A stretch of DNA of 64,000 nt from AP-15 sp963716115 (GCA_963716115.1 CAVQSZ010000017.1:186001-250000); one strand, 5' to 3'; shown: positions 41,214 through 50,460, counted from the first letter of the stretch. A program made the numbers and translations. The notes: generated by a model from the sequence alone, not told the origin.

Positions 41214-41791
41214 CGCGGTCCTCCGGCGGCGCCGCGGCGGAGCAGGACGAGACGCGCGGCGCCGTAGACGCGCTCGTCGACGAGGGCGAACCCGCCCGGC
41301 GGGGCGAATTCCTCGCGCGCCGCGATCTCGACCACGGCGAGCGCATCCTCGGCGAGCCAGCCGGCGGCGTCGAGCGCCGCCAGCGCCGGCGCCGCGAGCC
41401 CGCTCTTGTAAGGGGGATCGAGAAAGGCTACGGCGCAGCGCCGGTCGGCGCGCGGCGGACGCGTCGCGTCGCCGGGCATGATGCGGGCGCGCGCCGCCTC
41501 GCCCAACGCCTCGATATTGCGGCGCAGCATCACGAGCGCATCGCGGTCGCGCTCGACAAAGACCGCTTCGGCCGCGCCCCGCGACAGGGCTTCGAGGCCG
41601 AAGGCCCCGGTGCCGGCGAAGGCGTCGAGCACCGCGGCGTCGGCGAACGGGACGCCGGCGGCGGCGAGCCGGCCGTGCGACAGGATGTCGAACAGCGCCT
41701 CGCGGGCGCGGTCGCTGGTCGGACGGACCGCGCCGCCCGGCGGGGCGACAAGGCGGCGGCCGCGATGCCTGCCGCCGACGATCCGCATCAC
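41210..41791 (-). CDS. rsmD: 16S rRNA m2G966 methyltransferase
   Basis: A 193-residue SAM-dependent methyltransferase that makes N2-methyl-guanosine 966 in 16S rRNA. It begins MRIVGGRHRGRRLVAPPG and has PTSDRAREALFDIL, the SAM-binding VLDAFAGTGAFGLEALSRG, and the catalytic DPPYKSGLA motif. Length matches E. coli RsmD (198 aa). The ATG at 41791 overlaps the amine-oxidase stop (ATGA). An RluB-type rRNA enzyme lies 1.5 kb away on the same strand. Confidence 0.95.
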   Translation of the reverse strand: MMRIVGGRHRGRRLVAPPGGAVRPTSDRAREALFDILSHGRLAAAGVPFADAAVLDAFAGTGAFGLEALSRGAAEAVFVERDRDALVMLRRNIEALGEAARARIMPGDATRPPRADRRCAVAFLDPPYKSGLAAPALAALDAAGWLAEDALAVVEIAAREEFAPPGGFALVDERVYGAARLVLLRRGAAGGPR

Positions 41792-43261
41792 CCCTTCGCC
41801 GCGCCGTCGCGCCGGGCAAGGCGCCGGGCGATCGAAACCCCGGAATTCAGCGCCCCTTCCATGTAGCCGACGAATTTATAGCAGGCATGCTCGCCGGCGA
41901 AATGCAGCCGCCCCCCGACGCCGTCATGAAGCAGCGGGCCGACGGTGGTCACCTGGCCGGGCGCCGGAAACGAATAGCCGCCGCGCGTCCATTCGGCCGA
42001 CGGCCAGTCCATGAACCGGCTGTTGACAAACGCCGCGGCGAGCGTCGGGTAGCGCTGCCCGAGCTCGGCCCGGTAGGCCGCGTCGCGCCGGCCGGCCGGG
42101 ACCGCGCGCATCGCGTCCGCGCCGGGGCCGCCGGAAAACGCCACCATCTCGGCCGGGGCGTCGCCCGGCTGGCCCGACGTCCCCTCCCAGGTGATCGCCA
42201 CATTGCCGGTGTCGAGCGACGAGGCCGCCTGCCCGCGCTCCTTCCAGAACCGGTCCTTCAGCGACATCAGGTATTTGACGTTGGCGCCCATCTGCGGCGT
42301 CAGGGCCGGCGGCAACGCCGGCTCGAACCTGATCCGGCTCCAGACGCTCGGCGGCGCGGCGAGGATCACGTCGTCGGCGACGAGCCGGCGGCCGTCGCCG
42401 CAAGCGACGCTCGCGGCGTCCCGACCGATCGTCACCGCGCGCGCCGCGAGCCCCGGTATGCAGGCGCGTCGCGCCGATCGCGGCGGCGAGCCGGTGCGCC
42501 AGCTGCTGGTTGCCGCCCCGGCAGCGATAGATTTCGGTCTCGGTCCAATAGCGCTCGACCCCGCCGCCCTTGACCTGGGCGAGCTGGCCGAGCCAGCTCT
42601 GCCGTGCGGGCGCGACGCCGTTGTCGGCGCCCAGCTGCGCCGCGAGGCCGCGCCTGGCGAGGTCGGACGCCGGGACCAGGGCCAGCCAGTCGGCGACGCT
42701 GCGCCGGTCGAGCGCCGCGGCGTCTTGTGTCCGCCACGGCTCGTCCTCGACGACCGCGCGGGCGTCGCCGTTCATCAGTTGCGCCGCCGCGTTCAGCTCA
42801 TCCCACAGCCGCAGGGCCTCCGCCTCGGACAGCAGCCTGCCGTCGACGACGATCGGCCGCGCGCCGTCGTCGCCGCCGATCTCGACCAGATCGAGGCCGA
42901 ATTTCCTCGCATAGGCGAGCCACAGCGGATGGTTGCGGCCGATCAGCTCGCCGCCGCCCTCGACCCAGCGGCCGGGAACGAAGCGGTCGAAGGACAGCAC
43001 CCGGCCGCCGACCCGGTCGCGCGCCTCGACCACGGTGACATCGTAGCCGGCGGCCAGGAGCTCGTGCGCCGCGGCGAGCCCGGCAAAGCCCGCGCCGATC
43101 ACGACGACCGATTTGCCGACCGGCTTTGCCGGCGCGCCGGACCCGCCGAGCAGCAGCGCCGCGCCGGCGGCGAGGGAGGCTCGCAGCAGCTCGCGGCGGG
43201 TCGGCGCATCGACCGGCCGGCCAAACCGGTTTTGCAGCGCGGCGAAGAGCGAATGCCCCAT
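41788..43261 (-). CDS. Tat-exported flavin monoamine oxidase, frameshifted
   Basis: An FAD amine oxidase of about 490 aa. The N-terminus carries a Tat-type signal, TRRELLRASLAAGAALLLGG, followed by the dinucleotide-binding GAGFAGLAAAHELLAAGYDV and VEARDRVGGRVLSF. The frame breaks at a run of four C (42451-42454); reading three restores AVTIGRDAASVACGDGRRLV. The C-terminal FAD contact is GRLHFAGEHACYKFVGYMEGAL. The total of 1474 nt equals 491 codons plus one base. Candidate substrates are biogenic amines or polyamines in the periplasm; its position beside a gamma-glutamyl amide hydrolase hints at amine use. Confidence 0.9.
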
Positions 43262-43269
43262 CCTCGGGA

Positions 43270-44085
43270 CTAGCGCCGGCGGTCGCCGTGCGCGGCCCAG
43301 CGCGGGGCCTCGGCGCCGAGCTGCTCGGCCAGCGCCTTCTGCGAGACCTCGGCGACCTCGCCGCGCGCCAGATTGCCGAGCTGGAACGGGCCGTAGGACA
43401 GCCGGATCAGCCGCGTCACCTGCAGCTCCAGATGCTCGAGCACGCGGCGCACCTCGCGGTTCTTGCCCTCGGCGAGCGCCATCGCGATCCAGGCGTTGCT
43501 GCCCTGCTTGCGCTCGAGCTCGGCGCGGATCGGGCCGTAGGCGACCCCGCCGATCGCGACCCCCTTGGCCAGGGCGGCGAGGCGGGCGGGGTCGGCCTCG
43601 CCGTGGACGCGCACCTTGTAGCGGCGGATCCAGCCGGTGGCCGGCAATTCGAGCCGGCGGGCGAGCGCGCCGTCATTGGTCAACAGGAGCAGCCCCTCGG
43701 AATTGAGGTCGAGGCGGCCGATCGAGATCACCCGCGGCAATTCCCTCGGCAGGGCGGCGAAGACGGTCGGCCGGCCCTTCTCGTCGCGATGCGTGGTGAC
43801 GAGCCCCGAAGGCTTGTGATAGCGCCACAGCCGCGGCCGCTCGGGCTCGGCCACCGGCTTGCCGTCGACCGCGACGAGATTGGCCGCGGTGACCGTCACC
43901 GCCGGGCTCGTCAGCGCCTTGCCGTCGACCGTGACCCGCCCGTCGGCGATCCAGCGCTCGGCGTCGCGGCGCGAGCACAGGCCCGCGCGCGCCAGCAGCT
44001 TGGCGATGCGCTCGCCCCCACCCTGACCCGCGCCCGCCGGCGGCGGAGGGACGGGGAGGGGGACACCCGGCGACCGCGCCCTCAC
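43270..44085 (-). CDS. RluB/RsuA-type pseudouridine synthase
   Basis: Converts a uridine in rRNA to pseudouridine. The N-terminal S4 domain is ERIAKLLARAGLCSRRDAER, and the catalytic Asp is in GRLDLNSEGLLLLTNDG. RLWRYHKPSGLVTTHRDEKG is the usual substrate-binding segment. Starting at the GTG at 44085, which overlaps the amidase stop (GTGA), the protein has 271 aa, a good fit for RluB; the ATG at 44172 would add a low-complexity tail. It is coupled to the upstream amidase gene. Confidence 0.9.
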   Translation of the reverse strand: MRARSPGVPLPVPPPPAGAGQGGGERIAKLLARAGLCSRRDAERWIADGRVTVDGKALTSPAVTVTAANLVAVDGKPVAEPERPRLWRYHKPSGLVTTHRDEKGRPTVFAALPRELPRVISIGRLDLNSEGLLLLTNDGALARRLELPATGWIRRYKVRVHGEADPARLAALAKGVAIGGVAYGPIRAELERKQGSNAWIAMALAEGKNREVRRVLEHLELQVTRLIRLSYGPFQLGNLARGEVAEVSQKALAEQLGAEAPRWAAHGDRRR

Positions 44086-44795
44086 CCGCGGGCGGCCTCG
44101 ACCAGGGCGCGGAAGATGCGGCGGTCGCCGTCGCTGAGCGCGAACTCCGGATGCCACTGGACGCCGAGGCAAAAGCGCCGGCGCGGGTCCTCGACGCCCT
44201 CGACGACGCCGTCCTCGGCCTCGGCGTCGACGACAAGACCGGGGGCCGCCGTCTTGACCGCCTGATGATGGGCGCTGTTGACGGCGAGGCTCGCCGCCCC
44301 GGTGATCCGGCGCAACAGGGTGCCGGCGATGATCCGCACAGTGTGGCCGGGCTCGTCGCGCGGGTTCGGCTGGCGGTGCGGCAAGGCGTTCGGCACCTCG
44401 TCCGGGATGTGCTGGATCAGGGTGCCGCCGAGCGCCACGTTCAATAATTGCTGGCCGCCGCAGATGCCGAGCACCGGCATTTCCCGGGCGAGCGCGCCGC
44501 GCGCCGCGGCAAGCTCGAAGGCGGTGCGGCGGTCCTTGGTCTTGACGCTCGGGTGCCGGGTCGCGGCGCCGAACAGCGCCGGGTCGATGTCGAAGCCGCC
44601 GCCGGTCACGATCAGCCCGTCGATCCGGTCGAGATAGGCCGGGGCGTCGTCCGGCTCGTGCGGCAGCAGCACCGGCAGCCCGCCGGCGTTGCGCACCGCG
44701 CCGCAGTAGTTCTCGCGGATCGCGTACCAGGGATATTTCGACCAGCCGCCCGCCGGCTCATGGTCGAGGGTGAGGCCGATGACCGGCTGCGCCAT
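44082..44795 (-). CDS. class I glutamine-amidotransferase-like gamma-glutamyl amide hydrolase (PuuD-type)
   Basis: A 237-residue protein with the class I triad: Cys in VLGICGGQQLLNVALGG, and His/Glu in GVQWHPEF. It starts MAQPVIGLTLDHEP and has LIVTGGGFDIDPALFG, typical of the PuuD/anthranilate-like stand-alone hydrolases that release an amine from gamma-glutamyl amides. It has no partner synthase, in contrast to true amidotransferases. Given the glutamine-synthetase-like ligase 9 kb away and the amine oxidase nearby, a role in a gamma-glutamylated amine pathway is possible. The ATG at 44795 fits the family start. Confidence 0.87.
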   Translation of the reverse strand: MAQPVIGLTLDHEPAGGWSKYPWYAIRENYCGAVRNAGGLPVLLPHEPDDAPAYLDRIDGLIVTGGGFDIDPALFGAATRHPSVKTKDRRTAFELAAARGALAREMPVLGICGGQQLLNVALGGTLIQHIPDEVPNALPHRQPNPRDEPGHTVRIIAGTLLRRITGAASLAVNSAHHQAVKTAAPGLVVDAEAEDGVVEGVEDPRRRFCLGVQWHPEFALSDGDRRIFRALVEAARG

Positions 44796-44890
44796 GCTCT
44801 TCGTTCCGTTGCTGCCCGAGACCGACGGGATAGCCGTTGTCCGCGTTCCCGGCAATACCATCGGCGGCGCGGCGCCGGGCATGCCGCCGC

Positions 44891-44925
44891 TGTTCCCGCT
44901 GATATTTACAGGAAAAATACAGCGG
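44891..44925. repeat. dispersed repeat, copy 2
   Basis: TGTTCCCGCTGATATTTACA followed by GGAAAAATACAGCGG, closely related to 26007-26040. Ends are partly self-complementary (CTGTT and AACAG types). As in copy 1 it lies upstream of a minus-strand gene, here about 95 bp from the amidase start. Confidence 0.55.
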
Positions 44926-45195
44926 CCGCCCGGCGCGTCGACCCGGCGCGTCCGGCCCGGCTGCGTTCCCGGCCGGCAATCGCCCGCTGTTTCTCCCAGC
45001 CGCGGGCTGTGTAGTGGAGAATTGTGGCAAGAATGCCGCCCGTATCGCCGGGCCGGTCGGCGTGGCCCGCTCGCGTGCCGAGCGAGGCTTTCTTTATTTA
45101 GCTTTCGTCTTACCCTCCCCGCAGGAGGGGCTCACTCCCCGCCTGTGCATTTCAATCGACGGCATAGAGCAGATTTCTATTGGGTTGCATCATGG

Positions 45196-45311
45196 GATCG
45201 AGATTGCTTCGTCGCGGCGCTCCTCGCAATGACAAGAACAATAGCTGTCATTGCGAGCCCACGGGTCGGCGCACTGCGCCGCCCGAGGACAGGCTCCGCG
45301 AAGCAATCTCG
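45196..45311. repeat. palindromic repeat of the TCATTGCGAG family (double)
   Basis: GATCGAGATTGCTTCGTCGC...CAATGAC (45196-45233) faces GTCATTGCGAGCCCACGGGT...CAATCTCG (45247-45311). Same family as 13618-13676 and 16058-16141; this copy has an extra internal hairpin in its right half. Confidence 0.8.
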
Positions 45312-45390
45312 TCATAACAGTGAGCTGCTTGATCGAAATTTGCTCTAACGACCGCGCGCGACCAAACCGCCGACCGCCCATGGAAGTGGG

Positions 45391-46611
45391 TTAGTTTTTG
45401 GCGCTGTGGATCACAATGCTGCCGGTCACGTCGACTGATCCTGTGTTTGAGTGAAAGGTATTGGTGGCCCCGTCCTCGGAGCGGACGCGCGGATGGAAGA
45501 AGCCCTCAGACGAAACTCCGGAAAACGCCTGGGCCTGGACCGGGGGACTGGTAGAACTGCTGGTTGGGCAACTTGCGGTGAATACCATCGCCGATCTCAG
45601 GTCAATCGGAATTACCAGCAGAAACTCGCCGCCCACACGACTGCCGGCGAGAGGAAAATCAAATTCGCTCGGCGTCTGCGTGTGCGTTTGGACGCAGGCG
45701 CCTAAAGTCTGCGGCGCATTCTTCATCCTCGCGCGGCCTCTGCCGGTGACCGTGCCGTCGCCGGCGACCGAGAAGCTGAAATCCACTGTCGCATCCTCGT
45801 TGTAGACGTTGCCTTGACCGTGCGCTTTGAGCGTGCCGTACCAGTCGCCGGTCGGGAAGTCGGCATCCTCGCCGTCGTGGTTGCCGACGGCGTCCTCGGC
45901 GATCGCGTGCAGACGCACGATCGGCGGCAGATTGGATGGGACGGTGTAGGGTTTCATCACGACGGTCCGGCGCTCGCAGGGCGGCGGCTTCATCCCGAAA
46001 TCCTTGTCGTCGACCTTGATCGTCGCCGACCCATCGTCGGCGAGGAGCTGAATGCTCCGCACCCCGGTCGGCCAGCTCTTATGGCCATCCTGGTATTGTT
46101 CGCTTGCCGTGATCGTGACCTCGATCTTGTCGCCGGCTTTCACCTTCGTGCCCTTCTTCGGCGCCGAGACGACTTTGAGCTTTGGCGCGTCCTTGTCATC
46201 GTCGGCAGGCGAATTGTCGTAGCTCACCTGCACGTCATCGCTGCCGATTGCCCCCGCCTCGACCTTGAACCGGGCGCGATCGAGGCCCAGCCGAGGAAAT
46301 GTAAAAGACAGCTCTTCCTCGCGCGCCTTCTGCAGCGAGTCCTGCATCAACGGGTCGCCGGACGGGACGCCAACCTTGAACGTCGCCCGGGGATAGCAAT
46401 TTGTGGCGGTCTTGAGCTTTTCGGCCGCAGCCGGCCCGATGTCCGCCAAGTCGGGATCGAACAGACTGAGCGTGACCGGAGCTGGCGTTTGCGCGAACGC
46501 GGGGCCGATCAGGCCAGAGCCGGCCATGCAGAATGCGGCGAGCGCCGCGAGCGCACAGATGAGGGCCGGCGCGCGGCGCGAGGGCCGGCATCTTGAACAG
46601 GCGGTGCGCAA
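45391..46611 (-). CDS. large exported protein of unknown function
   Basis: A 406-residue protein. The TTG at 46611 follows AGGGAGG by 8 bp and opens a Sec signal peptide (ICALAALAAFCMAGSG...AFA); the first in-frame ATG falls inside the signal. The mature protein is rich in Asp, Lys and Val, with strand-like repeats (KLKVVSAPKKGTKVKAGDKIEVTI) and pairs of cysteines (NCYPRA, PPCERR, GACVQTH, TASCP) that could form disulfides. I recognise no known domain. It is the last gene of a three-gene minus-strand operon with an OmpA-domain protein and another exported protein, suggesting a periplasmic or envelope complex. Confidence 0.7.
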   Translation of the reverse strand: MRTACSRCRPSRRAPALICALAALAAFCMAGSGLIGPAFAQTPAPVTLSLFDPDLADIGPAAAEKLKTATNCYPRATFKVGVPSGDPLMQDSLQKAREEELSFTFPRLGLDRARFKVEAGAIGSDDVQVSYDNSPADDDKDAPKLKVVSAPKKGTKVKAGDKIEVTITASEQYQDGHKSWPTGVRSIQLLADDGSATIKVDDKDFGMKPPPCERRTVVMKPYTVPSNLPPIVRLHAIAEDAVGNHDGEDADFPTGDWYGTLKAHGQGNVYNEDATVDFSFSVAGDGTVTGRGRARMKNAPQTLGACVQTHTQTPSEFDFPLAGSRVGGEFLLVIPIDLRSAMVFTASCPTSSSTSPPVQAQAFSGVSSEGFFHPRVRSEDGATNTFHSNTGSVDVTGSIVIHSAKN

Positions 46612-46667
46612 GTTCGTGGCCTCCCTGACGTTCGACGCCTCTGCGGAGCAAGGGGCGGCGAGCAGCG

Positions 46668-47201
46668 CTATTTCGCCAGCACGATCTCCACCCGCCGGTT
46701 CTTTTGCCTGCCCTCGGGATCGTCCGACCCGTCCGGCTTGGTATTTGGCGCGACCGGTTTCGCAGCGCCAAAGCCTTGTGTCGCCATCTTGACCCGGCCG
46801 AGGCCCTCTTTCCCGGCAAGCCATTGCTTCACCGCATCGGCGCGGCGTTCCGACAGCTTTTGATTATAAGCAGCGCCGCCCTTGCCGTCGGTGTGCCCCT
46901 CGATGCGCACCGCGCGCCCTTTGCCCTTGTCCTTGATGATATCGGCGACATTGTGAAGAGCCGTCGCCGCTTCCGGCTTGATCGTAGACTTGTCGAAATC
47001 GAACAGCACATCAGCCGCGAGCTCGATGCGAATCTCGGTGGCGGTCTCCTTCACTTGCAGGTCTTGGGTCTTGCCGGCCAAATCGATCACGGTGAATTTG
47101 AGACCCACTGTCGTGTAGACGAGATCGACAGAGCGCCCCTCCTGCGCCTGCGCCGGCCAGACGCACAGCAGCAACAGCGCGGCCAGCAAACAGCGCCACA
47201 T
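46668..47201 (-). CDS. OmpA-domain peptidoglycan-binding protein
   Basis: A 177-residue exported protein: signal peptide MWRCLLAALLLLCVWPAQA, a short linker strand region, and a C-terminal OmpA-like domain. The peptidoglycan-contact loop is complete: LFDFDKSTIKPEAATAL, then VRIEGHTDGKGGAAYNQKLSERRADAVK with the diaminopimelate-binding Asp and Arg, and RRVEIVL at the end. It is 13 bp after an exported protein gene and 56 bp before the large exported protein, so the three are probably one transcript. It anchors to the cell wall; its partner is not identified. Confidence 0.92.
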   Translation of the reverse strand: MWRCLLAALLLLCVWPAQAQEGRSVDLVYTTVGLKFTVIDLAGKTQDLQVKETATEIRIELAADVLFDFDKSTIKPEAATALHNVADIIKDKGKGRAVRIEGHTDGKGGAAYNQKLSERRADAVKQWLAGKEGLGRVKMATQGFGAAKPVAPNTKPDGSDDPEGRQKNRRVEIVLAK

Positions 47202-47214
47202 CGCAGCCTCCAAC

Positions 47215-47673
47215 TCAGCGCGACAGCGGCACGTCGTCCATCGGCGCGAAATGCGGCACGACCACGCCGATCTTGGCAACGCCATCGGGCGGCGCCGGGA
47301 ACTTCGCCCACAGATTGGCGCTGCTCTTCGAACCTATTTGAGAGGCTCTGCGGCTGCAGATGCACTCGTCGTTGGTGTCGTACACCGCAAGGTATTTTTT
47401 CTTGTTTGCGGCATCGATGAGATAAACGCCGCTGACCGAATGATAGTCGGGCTTCGACACGTCCTTGTCGGCCAGCGTATCAGGATCGAAAGCTGATGAG
47501 CCGTCATTGACGACGGTGAATTTCAACATCGCCGTCCCATTGCTTACCTTGAGCTCTTGCACCTGGAGCGTTATGCCCGGCGCCTCGCCATCGGTCGTTG
47601 CAATCGGCTCGGCGGCGAGGCTCGGCGCCGCCGTCAGAAAGATGCCCGCCAACGCCGCTGGAATCATCCACAT
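47215..47673 (-). CDS. small exported protein of unknown function
   Basis: A 152-residue protein with a signal peptide (MWMIPAALAGIFLTAAPSLA) and a mature beta-rich part, ITLQVQELKVSNGTAMLKFT...FDPDTLADKDVSKPDYHSVS. The pattern of an immunoglobulin-like or DUF4352-type extracytoplasmic domain is plausible but not firm. Two cysteines occur in DECICSRR. It is first in the minus-strand operon with the OmpA-domain and large exported proteins, suggesting a shared envelope function. The 246-bp gap upstream to ptsI contains no gene I can support. Confidence 0.65.
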   Translation of the reverse strand: MWMIPAALAGIFLTAAPSLAAEPIATTDGEAPGITLQVQELKVSNGTAMLKFTVVNDGSSAFDPDTLADKDVSKPDYHSVSGVYLIDAANKKKYLAVYDTNDECICSRRASQIGSKSSANLWAKFPAPPDGVAKIGVVVPHFAPMDDVPLSR

Positions 47674-47919
47674 GCGTCACCTCCGGAGCGTAGCGGCTGG
47701 CAGTCGTTATCGACGGGCCGCGGCCGTCGCGGTCACCGGGCCGCGCGCCGTATCCGCGCCAGACTTATCACGCACCGCAGCTGTCGAACAGCTTTTACTG
47801 ACTCTTTTTCTGACCCATTTGCGGAATACTGCCGGGTTGTCGCAAATCGCGGCGGCTCTTCGTCTCAGACCCCAGGTGGCGACGGCAAAACTTGAAGTCC
47901 GGCGGCAACCGCCGTTCAA

Positions 47920-49719
47920 CTAATGCGGCCAGGCGACGGCGTTGAAGTCGTCGAGGAGGGCGGCGATGCGGCCGGAGTCGGACTGGTCCATGATCGCGCG
48001 GGCGCGGCGGGTGGCGGCGACCATGTCGAGGGTGCGGATGCGCTGCTTGACCCGCGGGATGTTGCGCGGCGCCATCGACAAATTGCGCAGGCCGAGGCCG
48101 AGGAGGAGCGCCGTATAGCGCGGGTCGCCGGCCATCTCGCCGCAGACGCTGACCGGCATGCCGCGGCGCAGCGCCGCCTCGACCGCGAACTGAATGAGCC
48201 GCAAGACCGCCGGGTGCAGCGGGTTGTAGAGATGGGCGACCTGCTCGTCGCTGCGGTCGATCGCCAGGGTGTACTGGATCAGATCGTTGGTGCCGATCGC
48301 GAAGAAATCGGCCTCGGCGGCGAGCGCGTCGGCGGCAAGCGCCGCACCCGGCACCTCGATCATCACGCCCAGCGGCGGCAGCGCCTTGGGCAGCGCCGCA
48401 CCGCGCCGCCGCAGCCGACGGGCGGCGCGATCCAACGCCTCGCGCACCCGTCGGATCTCGCCCACGGTCGTGACCATCGGCAAGAGGATGCGCAGCTTGC
48501 CCTCGGCGGCGGCGCGCAGCATCGCCGCCAGCTGCGGGTCGAGCAGGCGGCGGTCGTGCAGCGACAGCCGGATCGCCCGCAGCCCCAGCGCCGGGTTGTC
48601 GGCGGCGGCGAGCTGGCCGTCGAGCGAGCGGGCGACCTTGTCGCCGCCGAGGTCGAGGGTGCGCACCGTGACCGGCTTCCCGTCCATGCTGCGCACCAGC
48701 GCCGAATAGGCGGCGAGCTGCTCGTCCTCGCCCGGCAGGTCGTCGCGGTTCATGAAGAGGAATTCCGAGCGGACCAGGCCGAGGCCCATCGCCCCGTTGG
48801 CGGTCGCCTGCTCGAGCTCGACCGGCAGCTCGATGTTGGCTTCGAGCGCGATCTCGACCCCGTCTCGGGTCACCGCCGGCAGCCGGCGCAGCCGCCCGAG
48901 ATGGCGCCGCTCGCGCGCCAGATCGTCGCGGCGCGCCTCGTATTCGCGGATCGTCTCGGCCGAGGGGTCGATGATCACCGCCCCCTCGGCGCCGTCGATG
49001 ACCACCGTGACCCCGGCCTTGGCGCGCTCGAGCAGACCGGGGACGGCGAGCACCGCCGGCAGGCCGAGCGCGCGGGCGACGATCGCGGTGTGGCTGTCGG
49101 CGCCGCCGAACACGGTGGCGAAGCCGGCGATGCGCTGCGGGTCCATCAGCGCGGTGTCGGCCGGGGTCACCTCCTCGGCCAGCACGACCGCTCCCTCGGG
49201 CGCGTCGGAAAAGGCGACGTAGGGCTTTTTGATCAGGTTGCGGATCAGCCGGTTGCCGACGATGCGGATGTCCTCGCCGCGGGCGGCCAGATAAGGGTCG
49301 CGCATCGCGGCGAAGCTCTTGGCGATCTCGTCGATCTCGAGCTGCACCGCGCGCTCGGCGTTGATCCCGGCGGCGAGAATGCGCCGGTCGGCGCCGCGCA
49401 CCAGCCGCGAGTTCGACAGCATCGCCAGATGCGCGTCGAGCAGGTAGCCGAGCTCCTCGGCCGCCGATTCCGGCAGGCTCGAGGTCTTGGCCTTGAGCCG
49501 GCGCAGCTGCTTGAGCGAGACCGCCACCGCCTCGGCGAAGCGGCCGCGCTCGGCCTCGGCCTCGGCCTCGGGAATGTGGCGCTCGCGCACCGGCAGCTCG
49601 CCGCCCTCGCCCAAATGGGCGGGGCCGATGGCGATCCCCGGCGACACCCCGAGGCCGCTCAACACCCGCTCGCCGCCCTCGCTCTGCCGTTCCTCGCCGG
49701 CGGCCGCGTCAGTCCTCAT
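47920..49719 (-). CDS. ptsI: PTS enzyme I
   Basis: Takes phosphate from phosphoenolpyruvate and passes it to HPr. The 599-residue protein has the phospho-accepting His210 in GGADSHTAIVARALGLPAV and the PEP-binding C-terminal domain with NRDDLPGEDEQ, PMVTTVGEIRRVREAL, FAIGTNDLIQYTLAID and VSVCGEMAGD. It has no GAF domain, so it is EI rather than the PtsP (EI-Ntr) form, although the gene set here resembles the alphaproteobacterial regulatory PTS. The start ATG at 49719 overlaps the ptsH stop. Confidence 0.96.
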   Translation of the reverse strand: MRTDAAAGEERQSEGGERVLSGLGVSPGIAIGPAHLGEGGELPVRERHIPEAEAEAERGRFAEAVAVSLKQLRRLKAKTSSLPESAAEELGYLLDAHLAMLSNSRLVRGADRRILAAGINAERAVQLEIDEIAKSFAAMRDPYLAARGEDIRIVGNRLIRNLIKKPYVAFSDAPEGAVVLAEEVTPADTALMDPQRIAGFATVFGGADSHTAIVARALGLPAVLAVPGLLERAKAGVTVVIDGAEGAVIIDPSAETIREYEARRDDLARERRHLGRLRRLPAVTRDGVEIALEANIELPVELEQATANGAMGLGLVRSEFLFMNRDDLPGEDEQLAAYSALVRSMDGKPVTVRTLDLGGDKVARSLDGQLAAADNPALGLRAIRLSLHDRRLLDPQLAAMLRAAAEGKLRILLPMVTTVGEIRRVREALDRAARRLRRRGAALPKALPPLGVMIEVPGAALAADALAAEADFFAIGTNDLIQYTLAIDRSDEQVAHLYNPLHPAVLRLIQFAVEAALRRGMPVSVCGEMAGDPRYTALLLGLGLRNLSMAPRNIPRVKQRIRTLDMVAATRRARAIMDQSDSGRIAALLDDFNAVAWPH

Positions 49720-50030
49720 CGAACTTGCATTCGATGAGCCGGGCGAGCGCGGCGACAGCCGCCTCGGCCTCGCGCCCGCTGGCGGTCAGCTCGATGACCG
49801 CGCCCGGCGCCGCCGCCAGCATCATCAGCCCCATGATCGAGGATCCGGAGACCTCGGCGCCGTTCTTGCGCACCCGGATCTCGGCGTCGAACTGCACCGC
49901 GGTCTTGACGAAACGGGCCGCGGCGCGGGCGTGCAGCCCCTTCTGGTTGCAGATCGTCGCGATCCGGCGCGCCCTTGCCCGGCGACGGCCCGCCGCCGCC
50001 CGCAGCCTCGCCGGGGCGGCCGTCGCTCAT
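49709..50030 (-). CDS. ptsH: HPr phosphocarrier protein, frameshifted
   Basis: Carries phosphate from EI to EIIA and is the target of HprK. The phosphorylated His lies in QKGLHARAAARFVKTA and the HprK-target Ser in SGSSIMGLMMLAA, both normal. An N-terminal extension of about 20 residues (MSDGRPGEAAGGGGPSPG) leads in. The frame breaks at 49974-49977 (CTTG; reading CTG restores RARRIATICNQKGLHARA). Total of 322 nt equals 107 codons plus one base. The ATG at 50030 overlaps the EIIA stop. As HPr is a core protein here, the break is almost surely an error in the sequence. Confidence 0.93.
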
Positions 50031-50434
50031 CGCTTGGTGTCGGCCAGGAGCTGCGAGGCGACGTTGATGTATTTGCGGCCGGCCTCCTGCGCGCCGAGCA
50101 CGGTGCGCTCCAGGGTTTCGGTTCGCCGCACGCTCGCCAGCTTGATCAGCATCGGCAGGTTGACGCCGGCGATGACCTCGATCTTGGGCCGGTCCATGAC
50201 CGAGATCGCGAGGTTCGAGGGGGTGCCGCCGAACATGTCGGTCAACAGGACCGCGCCGTCGCCGGTGTCGACCGCGGCGATCTGGCGCACGATCTCCTGG
50301 CGGCGGGCCTCCATGTCGTCGTCGGGGCCGATGCACACCGCGGCGATCTGGGTCTGCGCGCCGACGACGTGCTCGAGCGCGGCGATGAACTCCGCCGCGA
50401 GCCGCCCGTGGGTCACCAGAATCATTCCGATCAT
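50027..50434 (-). CDS. PTS EIIA of the mannose family (EIIA-Man, PtsM)
   Basis: A 135-residue EIIA-Man domain protein. The phosphorylated His9 is in MIGMILVTHGRLAAEFIAAL, and DMFGGTPSNLAI is the second active-site loop. There is no EIIB, C or D, so it cannot transport sugar; in Alphaproteobacteria this stand-alone EIIA-Man is a terminal output of the regulatory PTS next to hprK. It overlaps ptsH by 4 bp and follows rapZ by 26 bp on the same strand. Binding of its phosphorylation state to an unknown target is the presumed role. Confidence 0.93.
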   Translation of the reverse strand: MIGMILVTHGRLAAEFIAALEHVVGAQTQIAAVCIGPDDDMEARRQEIVRQIAAVDTGDGAVLLTDMFGGTPSNLAISVMDRPKIEVIAGVNLPMLIKLASVRRTETLERTVLGAQEAGRKYINVASQLLADTKR

Positions 50435-50460
50435 GGGAGGCCTCTGATGGGTCGGGGGGC

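Larger units (their letters stand above)
44796..45390. other. intergenic region with two repeat families and no gene
   Basis: 595 bp between the amidase and the exported-protein gene, both on the minus strand. I see no ORF with coding character. It holds a dispersed repeat copy at 44891-44925 and a double palindromic repeat at 45196-45311. The stretch 45110-45140 (CCCTCCCCGCAGGAGGGG) can form a small hairpin. It probably contains the promoter of the amidase gene, but no clear boxes are visible. Confidence 0.6.

Noticed and set aside
44796..45390. Hidden small gene in the largest gap
   Set aside because: Both strands have short frames only, with no codon bias; the space is filled by repeats.
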